64,000 bases of DNA from Synergistaceae bacterium. GTDB lineage: Bacteria; Synergistota; Synergistia; Synergistales; Aminobacteriaceae. How positions within the stretch are numbered: the first letter of the stretch is position 1; every line of letters starts with the position of its first letter. The notes below the pieces were generated by a model. It searched no databases, had not been told where the DNA came from, and saw only the letters and a list, made by a program, of their open reading frames with translations. The stretch is from positions 1 through 64,000 of the forward strand of contig JAFSSM010000034.1 of assembly GCA_017451025.1 (NCBI GenBank), in the 5' to 3' direction. Below, one piece after another: positions 41,679-50,964 of the stretch. A program made the translations under genes and the position numbers.

Positions 41679-42850
41679 GCTGATGCCTTCTTTCCTTTCA
41701 TGTATGACATTCCCAAAAGCAGAACTGCCGCCGCAATTAATCCGCCGGCCCAAAGCGGCCTGAATCTCACCCACGCAACCGCAATAACCACCAGCGACCA
41801 CGCAAGCCCCAGCAGGAACGCTACAATCCCTGCTCCGCCCTCAACGATAGTCCCAAGAATCGGAATCACGTCGGCAATTACGCTAAGAGGCTTGAATATC
41901 ATCCGCAGTCCAGCAATTACGCAGATTATCCCGATAATCCTGAATATCCACGCAAATAGCTTATTGTCCGACCGCGCCGAAGAGAACATCTCCGAACTTC
42001 CGACATCTCCCATCGCCAAGCGGCTGAACGTGTAACCGTTGGAGGCTTTGAACTTCTCGAAAGTATTTCCCTTTACCTGCGCAATAAGTGAGACTTCAGC
42101 AGGAGGAGTCTGCTCAAAAGTTACGCGTACATCCCCGACTTCGGGATTGTTCGGGTTCATTCCGAGATACACCGTGCTTCCTGACTTGTGCACCATGTTT
42201 TCGGTGTTGTAGCCGGAATTGCCGAGCAGTCCTGCCGCCTGAACGTTGGCATTCTCAACCGTGAGAGGAACTGCGCCTCCGATTGAGTGCTTCAGGAAAT
42301 CAGGAAGGGTATATGCCCCGAAAGTTACTGTGTTTGCCCACAGAGTGGAGTCTTCTACGTTAGCAAGTACAGTGTTGGCGTTCTTGTAGTCGGGATCACG
42401 AAAATTTCCGGAGTTTATTGGCGAGGACACCCATTCCCTGCTGTATGTATAGGTCGTTACGGTTTCTTCGCCCCCTCCGAGTTTCTTTCGGGTCTCTTTT
42501 TGCGCGTGTTCCTGCCACTGGTAAAACTCTGCACTGCGTCTGAGGCTGATTGCCTGTGCCTCGACTCCGAACAGGGAGTCTTTCAGCACTTCCTGAGTGT
42601 CTGCTCTGCCTGTAGCGTGAATAACTTTTCCCTCAAGGGCAGGGTCAGCTCGCGAGATGTCCTGTACGTCCTGAGTAACCAGTTCTGCTTCGCCGATAGC
42701 TCCTGCAGTCTTGAAGGTATCCTCTTCGTTCCACCAGAGCAGCCACGTCGCAGCAGCTATCAGCACAAAACCGACAATTATTCCGCCGAAGGACTCGCTC
42801 ATTCTCTGAAGCCAGCCTTTGGTCTCGACTTCTGTGTATGCCATAAACAT
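41675..42850 (-). CDS. TMEM43 family membrane protein
   Basis: 391 residues with one N-terminal and about three C-terminal membrane helices. SFGGIIVGFVLIAAATWLLWWNE is the N-terminal signature, and the domain between has WANTVTFGAYTLPDFL and TFEQTPPAEVSLIAQVKGN. The C-terminal helices start IFRIIGIICVIAGLRMIFKPLSVIADVIPILG, as in TMEM43/LUMA. The bacterial function is unknown. It is the first gene in an operon with three LprI paralogues. AGGAGG precedes the ATG; a second ATG two codons later is also possible. Confidence 0.83.
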   Translation of the reverse strand: MFMAYTEVETKGWLQRMSESFGGIIVGFVLIAAATWLLWWNEEDTFKTAGAIGEAELVTQDVQDISRADPALEGKVIHATGRADTQEVLKDSLFGVEAQAISLRRSAEFYQWQEHAQKETRKKLGGGEETVTTYTYSREWVSSPINSGNFRDPDYKNANTVLANVEDSTLWANTVTFGAYTLPDFLKHSIGGAVPLTVENANVQAAGLLGNSGYNTENMVHKSGSTVYLGMNPNNPEVGDVRVTFEQTPPAEVSLIAQVKGNTFEKFKASNGYTFSRLAMGDVGSSEMFSSARSDNKLFAWIFRIIGIICVIAGLRMIFKPLSVIADVIPILGTIVEGGAGIVAFLLGLAWSLVVIAVAWVRFRPLWAGGLIAAAVLLLGMSYMKGKKASA

Positions 42851-42967
42851 TTTGCCTCCTTAAATGGATTTGAGGCATATTGTAGCATTAAGCAAGGGTG
42901 ATATAATTTTTGGCGAAAATTTTGTGAAAGGAACTTGACTAAAAAGTGTTCGGGCTGTATCTTCTTA

Positions 42968-42988
42968 ACACACACACACACACACACA
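42968..42988. repeat. (AC)10 dinucleotide repeat in a divergent promoter region
   Basis: Twenty-one bases of perfect alternating AC lie between the divergent TMEM43 and MBOAT genes, 82 bases before the MBOAT start. A candidate -10 (TATTAT at about 43038) lies between. The rest of this intergenic region shows no gene. Confidence 0.9.
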
Positions 42989-43069
42989 ACCATTGCGCTA
43001 GCTTAAACTATCCATCAATTTTTCATCCTGAAATCTTTATTATACCTCAAAATTTTGGAGGCGCGAATC

Positions 43070-44455
43070 ATGCTGTTTAATTCGTGGCAATACGCGCTGT
43101 TTTTCCCGGTAGTCTTCGGACTCTACTGGGGATTGTCCCAAAAATTCAGGGTGCCTCTTCTGCTCATTGCAAGCTATTGGTTCTACATGAGCTGGAACGT
43201 CAAATACGTATTCCTGATTCTCTTCACGACCTGCATATCCTACTTGGCCGCACTCTTCATTGAACGCTCGCGGCACAAGAGGCTGATTCTGACTTCTGCA
43301 CTAATCGCATGTCTTGGAGTGCTCTTCATCTTCAAGTACTTCAACTTCGCTGCCGGAATCCTTGCTGATTTTGCAGCAATGTTCTCCTTGTCCCTTCACC
43401 CTACAACCTTGAATCTCCTTCTGCCTGTCGGAATATCCTTCTACACATTCCAGACACTCGGCTACGTGATTGATGTCTACAGAGGGAAAACTCGGGCTGA
43501 ACGTAATTTCTGGGTATATGCTGCGTTCATCTCGTATTTTCCTCAGTTAGTGGCGGGGCCGATTGAGCGGACTAATAACCTTCTGCCGCAGATAAAGGCA
43601 CATCATGAGTTCGATTACTCACAGGCAGTTTACGGTATCAAGCTGATGGTATGGGGCTTCTTCAAGAAGTTATGCATTGCTGATGTTCTGGCGGTATATG
43701 CCGACAAAGTTTTTGAGGATGTCTATAAATTCAGCAGCTTTTCGCTTTTTCTGGCGGTGCTGTTCTTCACGATGCAGGTTTATTGTGATTTCTCGGGGTA
43801 TTCCGACATTGCGAGGGGATGCTCAAAGATGCTGGGTATTGAGCTGATGGAGAACTTCAGGAGTCCGTATCTTTCGGCGAGTATCCGTGAATTTTGGAGC
43901 AGGTGGCATATTTCCTTGAGCACATGGTTCCGTGATTACGTGTATATTCCGTTAGGCGGGAACAGGTGCGGGAAAATCAGGCATAACGTGAACTTGATGA
44001 TAACGTTCATTGTGTCGGGATTATGGCACGGAGCGAACTGGACGTTTGTGATCTGGGGAGCTGTTCATGGTCTGGCACAGGTCATCGAGAATGCGGTATT
44101 GCCGCGAAAATCTGGAGGAGTGCTGCGAATTATGGGGACGTTCGTGTTCGTGATGCTGGCGTGGGTGTTCTTCAGGGCGCAGAACCTGACGGAAGCTGTG
44201 TATGTTTTCGGGCATATGTTCGGCGGGACAGCCGGCGACAAACTGGGTATGAACAGGACAGCGAAAATTGCTGCACTGATTCCGCTGCTGATTTTGTTTG
44301 TGAATGAGTGCATATCGCTTCGTACAGACGCGATCGAGTTTCTTAGCAGGAAGGGATTTGCTGTTCGCTGGGCGGCATATTTTGCGCTTGGCCTGATGGT
44401 GATATTTTTCTCGCCGAAAGATATTGCCGCTGAGTTTGTGTATTTCCAGTTCTAG
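43070..44455 (+). CDS. MBOAT family O-acyltransferase (AlgI/DltB type)
   Basis: 461 residues with about ten membrane helices. YFPQLVAGPIER, YCDFSGYSDIARG, REFWSRWHISLSTWFRDYVYIPLGGNR and FIVSGLWHGANWTFVIWG carry the family's conserved His residues. MBOAT proteins pass acyl groups across the inner membrane onto glycans. The ATG at 43070 has GGAGG eight bases upstream; an upstream TTG overlaps that site. The next gene is an SGNH/AlgJ-type partner, as in alginate acetylation systems. Confidence 0.92.
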   Translation: MLFNSWQYALFFPVVFGLYWGLSQKFRVPLLLIASYWFYMSWNVKYVFLILFTTCISYLAALFIERSRHKRLILTSALIACLGVLFIFKYFNFAAGILADFAAMFSLSLHPTTLNLLLPVGISFYTFQTLGYVIDVYRGKTRAERNFWVYAAFISYFPQLVAGPIERTNNLLPQIKAHHEFDYSQAVYGIKLMVWGFFKKLCIADVLAVYADKVFEDVYKFSSFSLFLAVLFFTMQVYCDFSGYSDIARGCSKMLGIELMENFRSPYLSASIREFWSRWHISLSTWFRDYVYIPLGGNRCGKIRHNVNLMITFIVSGLWHGANWTFVIWGAVHGLAQVIENAVLPRKSGGVLRIMGTFVFVMLAWVFFRAQNLTEAVYVFGHMFGGTAGDKLGMNRTAKIAALIPLLILFVNECISLRTDAIEFLSRKGFAVRWAAYFALGLMVIFFSPKDIAAEFVYFQF

Positions 44456-44461
44456 ACGGCC

Positions 44462-45433
44462 ATGAAAAAATTCCTGACTAAAATTTTTGCCTACGCCGTG
44501 ATTTTGGCGGCGGTAACTCTTGCTGTGAATGCATGTTATCTCTGGACGACAAGGGGCGATAATGCTATGAATGTTCCTGACGGCGGGATAGAGATATGCA
44601 ATTTCGGGAGCAGTCACGGCCAGCGCGGATTTAACTATGAGGATTTTGCGGGAAGATATGTGTGCTCGAATTTCGGGCTGTCGTCGCAATCATTGCTTTA
44701 TGATTACAGGATACTTCAGTTCTACAGGGACAAAATCCGGAACGGAGCAGCAGTGTTTATCACGATGTCGTACTTTTCGCTTTTCGGGAAGCCAGAAGTT
44801 GAGGGTGAATCATTTCTCTCGAAGAACAGGCGATACTACAAGTTTCTTCCCAAAGAATTAATTCTTGCTTATGACTGGAAGACTGACCTGTACGATAATT
44901 ACCTGCCAGTTCTGAATCCCAATGCGTTGAAGGTCCTGGTGAAGAGGATGCTTCATATTGGGGAGAAGGCGAAGCTGTTTCAGGAGAACTTCAACTTGTA
45001 CGATGAGGGCTGGAACATTATAACGACTTCGGAGGATGCAGCACAGGATGCACCACAAGCATACGGCAGGCACATATCCCATCGGAAGGACGATGCTGGA
45101 GTGAGAATGCGCAGGCATGAATCCTTCGAGGCATTGTACGGAATGATAAGGTTGTGCCGTGAACTTGGAGCGAGGCCTATACTAGTTACAGTGCCATACA
45201 CGCGAGACTACACAGACACTATCAAGAAAAATGACCCTGAATTTTTCGGTGAATTCTACGCTGAGATTGAAGAAATAAAACGTAATACTGGCATTGAGTA
45301 CTATGATTACGGCTTCGACGAAAGATTCTGTGATGCCTACGAATTATTCATCAACTCTGACCACCTGAACAGGGAAGGAGCGCGAAAATTCACGGATATA
45401 CTTCTTAGTGAGGTACTCGGTATTACCTCCTGA
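44462..45433 (+). CDS. SGNH/AlgJ-like acetyltransferase partner of MBOAT
   Basis: 323 residues, anchored by one N-terminal helix (FAYAVILAAVTLAVNACYLW). The SGNH-type Ser motif is ICNFGSSHGQRGF near residue 50, and the Asp-His pair is NSDHLNREGA near 305. Such proteins finish acetyl transfer to a glycan in the periplasm. It follows the MBOAT gene by six bases. A terminator hairpin overlaps its last codons. Confidence 0.8.
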   Translation: MKKFLTKIFAYAVILAAVTLAVNACYLWTTRGDNAMNVPDGGIEICNFGSSHGQRGFNYEDFAGRYVCSNFGLSSQSLLYDYRILQFYRDKIRNGAAVFITMSYFSLFGKPEVEGESFLSKNRRYYKFLPKELILAYDWKTDLYDNYLPVLNPNALKVLVKRMLHIGEKAKLFQENFNLYDEGWNIITTSEDAAQDAPQAYGRHISHRKDDAGVRMRRHESFEALYGMIRLCRELGARPILVTVPYTRDYTDTIKKNDPEFFGEFYAEIEEIKRNTGIEYYDYGFDERFCDAYELFINSDHLNREGARKFTDILLSEVLGITS

Positions 45434-45447
45434 ATATTCAGGGGGTA
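45424..45447 (+). terminator. Terminator after the MBOAT-SGNH unit
   Basis: TTACCTCCTGAA pairs with TTCAGGGGGTAA-type sequence (one G-T pair) and is followed by TTTATT. It overlaps the end of the SGNH gene and separates it from the next promoter. Confidence 0.6.
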
Positions 45448-45454
45448 TTTATTG

Positions 45455-45463
45455 TGCTATAAT
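45455..45463 (+). promoter_or_regulatory. Extended -10 promoter for the GT2-GT39 pair
   Basis: TGCTATAAT is a perfect extended -10 element 38 bases before the GT2 ATG. No strong -35 is present. Confidence 0.55.
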
Positions 45464-45500
45464 CCCTCAAAATTTACGAAGGGAGCTTGACAAGATAGCA

Positions 45501-46253
45501 ATGATTCCAGTACAATCACGAGCCACGAGCCACGAGCCAGTATTATGCCTTGTAGCACCTGCCTATAACGAATCCCAAAACATTACACAATTTATTGAAG
45601 AATGGTATCCGGTCGTCGAGAAACATAAAGGCGAAGGATTATCGCGCCTCGTAGTAATCGACGACGGCAGCAAGGATAATACCTGCGCAATTCTTCAGGA
45701 ACTTTCGGATACACACCCTCTCCTTCTGCCTATAACCAAGCCTAACGGCGGACACGGCTCAGCTATTCTTTCCGGCTACAGGTACGCTCTGGAACATAAA
45801 GCAGACTACATATTCCAGACAGACACAGACGGGCAGACTTTGCCTGCAGAATTTGAAGCATTCTGGGCACTGAGGAACGATTACGATGCTGTTCTGGGCA
45901 AGAGGCCCGACAGGCAGGACGGCATTATGCGCAAATTCGTGGAACGAGTCCTGTGCCTGATGCTCCGGATTATTTTCGGCGTGAACGTTCCGGACGCAAA
46001 TGCTCCGTTCAGGCTGATGCGAGCTTCTCTGCTCCAAAAATACATCACGAAACTTCCGCGTGATTTTAACCTCGCTAACGTAATGCTAACGACATACTTT
46101 GCGTACTTTCACGAAAATATAGCTTTCCGCGATATAACTTTCCGGCCAAGACAAGGCGGCAAGAACTCGATACACCTCAAGAGAATTACGGCAATAGGGC
46201 TTAAGGCCATTAAGGATTTTTTGAGATTGAGGAAGGAGATCGGCAATGACTAG
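45501..46253 (+). CDS. Family 2 glycosyltransferase with heptamer repeat at its start
   Basis: About 250 residues, GT-A fold. LCLVAPAYNESQNI, VVIDDGSKDNT, the donor-site motif TDTDGQTLP (DxD) and NAPFRLMRASLL match polyprenyl-phosphate sugar transferases. It probably loads a sugar on undecaprenyl phosphate for the next gene's membrane transferase. The ATG at 45501 lies downstream of the promoter; AAGGGAG upstream is somewhat far. Codons 6-12 consist of three CACGAGC copies, so repeat changes would shift the frame. It overlaps the next gene by eight bases. Confidence 0.87.
   Translation: MIPVQSRATSHEPVLCLVAPAYNESQNITQFIEEWYPVVEKHKGEGLSRLVVIDDGSKDNTCAILQELSDTHPLLLPITKPNGGHGSAILSGYRYALEHKADYIFQTDTDGQTLPAEFEAFWALRNDYDAVLGKRPDRQDGIMRKFVERVLCLMLRIIFGVNVPDANAPFRLMRASLLQKYITKLPRDFNLANVMLTTYFAYFHENIAFRDITFRPRQGGKNSIHLKRITAIGLKAIKDFLRLRKEIGND
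45517..45537 (+). repeat. Three tandem CACGAGC heptamers in the GT2 coding start
   Basis: Three perfect seven-base copies lie directly after the start codon region. Seven is not a multiple of three, so gain or loss of one unit breaks the frame. The present count is in frame. Confidence 0.85.
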
Positions 46254-47784
46254 GAGAAAGTTGCTGTATCTATCAGGGATAATGCTTGCAGGGCTTGTGT
46301 TGTACTCATTCAGGCTGACATATTCGGCCTTATGGTATGACGAATCGGTGGAATATTTTCTCTCCAAGTACTTGACCGGAAAAGTTCCAGGAAGCATAGG
46401 GAACACCACAAACATGTATCAGGGTATCTGCTCGACATATCAGCCTCCGTTATACAATGTGTTGATGTATATATGGCTGAGCTTTTTCGACAGCGAAGCA
46501 CTGTTCAGGCTTGCGGGAGTCCTGGTTACTCTTTTGGGTGCTGCCGGGCTGTATCTAGGCCTGTTCGAACTTTCCGGGCTGACTTGCGCCGTTGCCGGAG
46601 CAATAGTGTATCTCACGGTCCCGAAGACTGCGTATTATGCTCTGGAGTGTGCTGAATACAACCTTATGCTTTGCTGTGAATGCTGGACGCTGTATTTCTT
46701 CGTGAAGTGTCTGACGCACAAGGATAAATTCTCGCTGGCCGGGTTCTTTGTGTGTGCGAGCCTTGCTGTCTACAGCCAGTACGGAGCTGTGTTTTTTGCG
46801 GCGGGATTATACATTGTGCTTGCTGCCTGCTCATTCAGGGATAAAGTTATGCTCAGAAGAATAGCTGTTGCGACAATTACTACGGCAATAATTGCTGTGC
46901 TGCCGCTGGTGTATTTCTTCCTTGTTCCGCAGGTTATTCATCAGGGTACAACCAGCATATCGCACACGCCAGTGTTTGCGAGGGGAAATATCCTGTATGA
47001 CTTTGCGCGCGGAATATGGAGACAAGCCAAATGGATGCTTCACGTTGACATAAAAACAGAGTGGGATATTTTGGGAATAATGCATAAGGCGGCTAGGGCC
47101 CTTCCTGTACTTGGTGGCATAGTGGCTGTGATGGCTATGGTATTCAGGCGCGATAAGAAGTGTGTACTGCTGTTATGGGGATGCGTAGTTTCGTGGGTGC
47201 TGTACTGGCTGTGCGTGGCAACTTCGATATATGCTTATAACAGCTGGAGCGGCAGTACCGGGTTCGGCAACAGATACGGACTGTTCCTTTTGCCTCTGTG
47301 GGTGTTTACGCTGGCCTGTGCTTCGTCTGTGTTCTGCCGGACGTTCAAGCGCAAACTGGTATGGTTAGGTCTTGTGATATGTTTTGCCGGAGCCGGTGCG
47401 TTCTATGTTTATTCCGGATGGAACAAGGAAGATGTGCGTGAAGCCGCAAAAGTATGGTACAAAGAAAACGGCTTTAACGTAAAAACGCTCGTTCATCAAT
47501 GGTATGATGCTAACTTTCAGTTCTACATAAGGCATGACGAGAATTACAGGGAATCCTTCCAGGAAAATATTGTTACTGCAGGTTTATGGATAAGGGCGGC
47601 AAAACGCCAGGAGCTTCATGATGAGCTGAAGGCTATGGGAATATTTGAGTATGACAAGCTGATATATATTGCGCCGGTGAATGAGTACCTGGAAGACTTC
47701 AAACAGCTGGCTATGGATTTGGGGTATCAATGCAACAGTCTTTACGAGGAAAAATCTGCGCTGCTGTTCCTGCACAAAGACTAG
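46246..47784 (+). CDS. GT39/ArnT-like membrane glycosyltransferase
   Basis: 512 residues with about eleven membrane helices. The first loop has SALWYDESVEYFLSKY, where the Asp-Glu pair is the usual catalytic site of GT-C enzymes using lipid-phosphate sugars. A C-terminal periplasmic domain of about 110 residues follows. It is coupled to the GT2 gene by an eight-base overlap, which is the common make-and-transfer pair. The acceptor, such as lipid A, glycan or protein, is not known. A terminator follows. Confidence 0.85.
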   Translation: MTRRKLLYLSGIMLAGLVLYSFRLTYSALWYDESVEYFLSKYLTGKVPGSIGNTTNMYQGICSTYQPPLYNVLMYIWLSFFDSEALFRLAGVLVTLLGAAGLYLGLFELSGLTCAVAGAIVYLTVPKTAYYALECAEYNLMLCCECWTLYFFVKCLTHKDKFSLAGFFVCASLAVYSQYGAVFFAAGLYIVLAACSFRDKVMLRRIAVATITTAIIAVLPLVYFFLVPQVIHQGTTSISHTPVFARGNILYDFARGIWRQAKWMLHVDIKTEWDILGIMHKAARALPVLGGIVAVMAMVFRRDKKCVLLLWGCVVSWVLYWLCVATSIYAYNSWSGSTGFGNRYGLFLLPLWVFTLACASSVFCRTFKRKLVWLGLVICFAGAGAFYVYSGWNKEDVREAAKVWYKENGFNVKTLVHQWYDANFQFYIRHDENYRESFQENIVTAGLWIRAAKRQELHDELKAMGIFEYDKLIYIAPVNEYLEDFKQLAMDLGYQCNSLYEEKSALLFLHKD

Positions 47785-47793
47785 ATTAACGAA

Positions 47794-47829
47794 CCTCCTG
47801 CCGTTTTATGACAGGAGGATTATTTTTTG
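47794..47829 (+). terminator. Terminator after the GT39 gene
   Basis: CCTCCTG pairs with CAGGAGG around an 11-base loop, followed by ATTATTTTTTG. The convergent glycerol operon ends just beyond. Confidence 0.85.
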
Positions 47830-47831
47830 CG

Positions 47832-48200
47832 TTACACTGCGGCCAAATCCCTGCTCGCTACAATGTCCACATCAGTCCCGCAGACATTATGAATCAGCAC
47901 CTGACCGATTTTCACGGGAGCTTCTACGTTCAATTCAGCTACAGCCCGCGCAATTTCCGACAGCTTGCCTCGCGGGGCCGGGGTCTTGCTCCTTATGGGA
48001 CACACGGGGAGCTTTCCGCCATTGACTCTCACCGTCGACGCAAATACTCTGCGCGGATCTTTCACCTCAGAACGCGCATAGCTCGCACCTCTCGGACAGG
48101 TATTGCCCTCAACTTTCGTGACTTCACCAGCATCATCAAGTGTTACCGTCAATCCGCACCCAAGCGGGCACGACACACAGATAAACTTTCTCTCAGTCAT
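47832..48200 (-). CDS. DUF1667 protein of the glycerol-3-phosphate oxidation operon
   Basis: 122 residues. Four Cys residues are arranged as CVSCPLGC and a later CPRG, likely binding an iron-sulfur cluster. The C-terminal half has VCPIRSKTPAPRGKL and VCGTDVDIVASRD. DUF1667 genes usually follow GlpA-like and NAD(P)-FAD oxidoreductase genes, as here. It probably serves as an electron-transfer subunit, but this is inferred. It is the last gene of the operon. Confidence 0.87.
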   Translation of the reverse strand: MTERKFICVSCPLGCGLTVTLDDAGEVTKVEGNTCPRGASYARSEVKDPRRVFASTVRVNGGKLPVCPIRSKTPAPRGKLSEIARAVAELNVEAPVKIGQVLIHNVCGTDVDIVASRDLAAV

Positions 48201-48214
48201 AATTCATCACCATC

Positions 48215-49468
48215 CTACACCGGCTGAATATCTATCACAATTTCCTTGAGGTCAGGGAGATTCCGAATCTGTTCAGCCTTAATTTTGACCTCGTTCATTT
48301 CGCCGGGACGGGCATAACGCAATCTCTGCGAGTACAGTCCGGGTTCAGCGAATACACGGCACGCCTGCTCTATCGGGTGAGTTACGCGCATGAAGATTGT
48401 TGCGTCGGTCTCGCCGGTTACGAACTGCGGGGAATACAGCCGGACATTCTCGCCGCCCTTCACCGGGATACGGCGTGTACCTGCTGAGATTTTCCCTGCG
48501 GCAAATTTCGCGGCACTCGCTCCGGCGATTAAGCCTTCATCGCTGACGTTATCGACGAGGTCATAAACTATCACAACATTTCCTGCAGCAAACACTGCGG
48601 GGTTGGTTGTCTGCAAGAGGTCATTTACTACGGGGCCGCCCGTTACGGGGTGAATGTCAATCCCTGCCATTCTCGACAGCTCATTTTCCGGAATTAAGCC
48701 TATCGCGAGCAGGAGAGTATCACACTCTACGTAGCGTTCTGTGCCCTTGATTGGGGTCATATGGTCGTCAACCTGCGCAACTGTTACGCCCTCGAGCCTG
48801 TCCTGCCCGTGAATTTTCGTTACTGTAGTCTTAAGATGGAAGGGTATCCCGTAATCGTCAAGGCACTGCGCAATGTTACGCCTCAAGCCGCCCGGCCAAG
48901 ACATTACCTCGTAGACACCCTCAACTTCCGCGCCTTCCCAGATCATACGGCGTGCCATAATCAGACCAATATCACCAGAGCCGAGAATCACGGCGCGTTT
49001 GCCGGGCATGTAGCCTTCCATGTTCACGAAACGCTGTGCAGTTCCGGCGGTGTATATCCCTGCGGGGCGGCCTCCGGGAATGCGGATTGCTCCGAGCGGA
49101 CGCTCACGGCATCCCATCGTGAGAACTATTGCCTTCGGGTTGAGAGCCTCAATCCCGCGCTCCTTGTTCATCGTCCACACGGTATTTGTCTCACGGTCAA
49201 TCTGGAACACCATCGTGTTGGTACGGAACTCTACGCCTTCTTCATGAGCAATCTTGATAAAGCGGTGCATGTATTCAGGGCCGGTTAGTTCTTCCTTGAA
49301 GGTACGGAGACCGAAGCCCGGATGAATGCACTGCTGAAGTATTCCGCCCAAGTCCCAATCACGTTCGAGGACTACGACATTTTCAGCCCCCTCACGGCGC
49401 GCACCGATACCTGCCGCAACACCCGCAGGGCCGGCACCGATAATAAGCACATCAATATTCTTACTCAT
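48215..49468 (-). CDS. FAD-dependent pyridine nucleotide-disulfide-type oxidoreductase
   Basis: 417 residues. The FAD-binding DVLIIGAGPAGVAAGIGARR, the MGCRERPLGAIRIPG loop, the second glycine motif AVILGSGDIGLIMARRM and PAVFAAGNVVIVYDL near the FAD end are all visible. With GlpA-like protein and DUF1667 it likely forms a glycerol-3-phosphate dehydrogenase complex that passes electrons on. The ATG at 49468 lies in the end of the upstream gene (eight-base overlap) and has GAAGGTG before it. Confidence 0.87.
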   Translation of the reverse strand: MSKNIDVLIIGAGPAGVAAGIGARREGAENVVVLERDWDLGGILQQCIHPGFGLRTFKEELTGPEYMHRFIKIAHEEGVEFRTNTMVFQIDRETNTVWTMNKERGIEALNPKAIVLTMGCRERPLGAIRIPGGRPAGIYTAGTAQRFVNMEGYMPGKRAVILGSGDIGLIMARRMIWEGAEVEGVYEVMSWPGGLRRNIAQCLDDYGIPFHLKTTVTKIHGQDRLEGVTVAQVDDHMTPIKGTERYVECDTLLLAIGLIPENELSRMAGIDIHPVTGGPVVNDLLQTTNPAVFAAGNVVIVYDLVDNVSDEGLIAGASAAKFAAGKISAGTRRIPVKGGENVRLYSPQFVTGETDATIFMRVTHPIEQACRVFAEPGLYSQRLRYARPGEMNEVKIKAEQIRNLPDLKEIVIDIQPV

Positions 49469-50939
49469 TCGTCGCACCTTCCTTCTTGAGCAGAAACTCT
49501 TTCGTCTTCCCGACCAACAGTTTTGATTCTCCGCCGTGCCTTGTAACCTCATCGAGAGGCAGGCCAAGTTCGCGCGACAATATTTCTGCAACTCTCGGAC
49601 AGCAGAACCCGCCCTGACAGCGTCCAGTTCCTGCGCGCGTCATCATCTTTACGGCTGTAACTGTGCGTGCCCCGCGACGTATGGCCTCCAGCACCTGGCC
49701 CTCTGTTACGGTCTCACAGCGGCAAACTATCTGTGCATATGCAGGGTCTTTCTCAGCAAGAGCCTTCCTGCTCTCCATGTCCATATACAGGAAGCGCGGA
49801 ATGTTCCTGCGTTCGGGAATGAATTTATCGTTTGGGGTGAGGGTTATTCTGTCGGCTAGTTCTTCCTTGAGGAGCTGGGCTATGTATTCTGCAATTGCGG
49901 GAGAGGACGTGAAGCCAGGCGACTTTATCCCTGCGGCATTCACGAATCCTCTGGGCTTGGCCAGTGCACCAATCTCGAAATCTCCCGACTCTGTGTTTGC
50001 ACGAACACCGGCAAATGTCGTTATGTTCATGTTCACGGGGAAATTAGGGAGTAGTTTTCGTGCTCCCTTGAGGACTTCCGCAAGACCTTCGGGGGTCGTT
50101 GAGCGGTCTTCGGGGTCGTCCTGCTCTGTGGCTGTAGGGCCGGACATCAAATTACCTTCTGCCGTGCGCAGGACAGTAATTCCCTTGCCGGCCTTTGACG
50201 GACACGCAAAAAGGAAGCTCGTAATGAGGCCGCCCGTTGTCCTGTCGAGAAGGTAATATTCTCCCTTAGTGGGTATAATCTTGAAGCTGTTATCTCCTGC
50301 CCATGAGGCTATCTCTCCTGAATGAACACCGCCCGCGTTAATCACGACAGGTGCAAGGTACTCGCCCTTGTTGGTCTTCACGCCGTGAATGTCCCCTTTG
50401 TCGTCAAAGAGCAGCCCCGTTACGTGAGTCTCTAGGAAAAGTTCAGCCCCGTTGATTTTCGCGGACTCTATCATTGCATTTACAGCCTCGAAGTTGTTGA
50501 TGATTGCCGCCTCCGGAGACCACAGGGCCGCCACGATTTCCGGTGAAACGTTAGGCTCGCGCGAGCGCATAACATCCCCCGAAACTATCTCGACACCTGG
50601 AGCACCGTTAGCCTTACCCTGCTCTAACAGCTTCTCCAGGTGCTTCACCTCGTCATCGTTGAACGCACAGACATACGAGCCGCATTCGTCGAGGTGCACA
50701 TCAAGTTCATCCTTGAGCTTGTGCCACATCTTATTGCCCGGAACGCAGAACTTCGCCTTAACTGTGCCGGGCTTGTCGTCAAACCCTCCGTGAATCATTG
50801 AGCTGTTCGCACGGCTAGCACCCGCAGGGAGTTCGCTAGCTTTGTCGAGCACCGCTAGCTTCAGCTTGTACTTCGAGAGTTCGCGGGCTATTGATGCTCC
50901 TGTTATGCCGGAGCCTATTATCACAACGTCATAGTTCAT
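49461..50939 (-). CDS. glpA: Anaerobic glycerol-3-phosphate dehydrogenase subunit (GlpA-like)
   Basis: 492 residues. An FAD-binding DVVIIGSGITGASIARELSKY opening, a DAO-fold body with GASRANSSMIHGGFDDKPGT, and a C-terminal BFD-type domain with CRCETVTEGQVLEAIRRGA and GTGRCQGGFCCPRV, whose four Cys can bind a [2Fe-2S] cluster. It oxidises glycerol-3-phosphate to dihydroxyacetone phosphate. It lies downstream of glpK and upstream of two partner subunits, matching a GlpABC-like set. A hairpin separates it from glpK. Confidence 0.88.
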   Translation of the reverse strand: MNYDVVIIGSGITGASIARELSKYKLKLAVLDKASELPAGASRANSSMIHGGFDDKPGTVKAKFCVPGNKMWHKLKDELDVHLDECGSYVCAFNDDEVKHLEKLLEQGKANGAPGVEIVSGDVMRSREPNVSPEIVAALWSPEAAIINNFEAVNAMIESAKINGAELFLETHVTGLLFDDKGDIHGVKTNKGEYLAPVVINAGGVHSGEIASWAGDNSFKIIPTKGEYYLLDRTTGGLITSFLFACPSKAGKGITVLRTAEGNLMSGPTATEQDDPEDRSTTPEGLAEVLKGARKLLPNFPVNMNITTFAGVRANTESGDFEIGALAKPRGFVNAAGIKSPGFTSSPAIAEYIAQLLKEELADRITLTPNDKFIPERRNIPRFLYMDMESRKALAEKDPAYAQIVCRCETVTEGQVLEAIRRGARTVTAVKMMTRAGTGRCQGGFCCPRVAEILSRELGLPLDEVTRHGGESKLLVGKTKEFLLKKEGATNE

Positions 50940-50964
50940 GAATTTATCCCCCCTTGATACAGAA

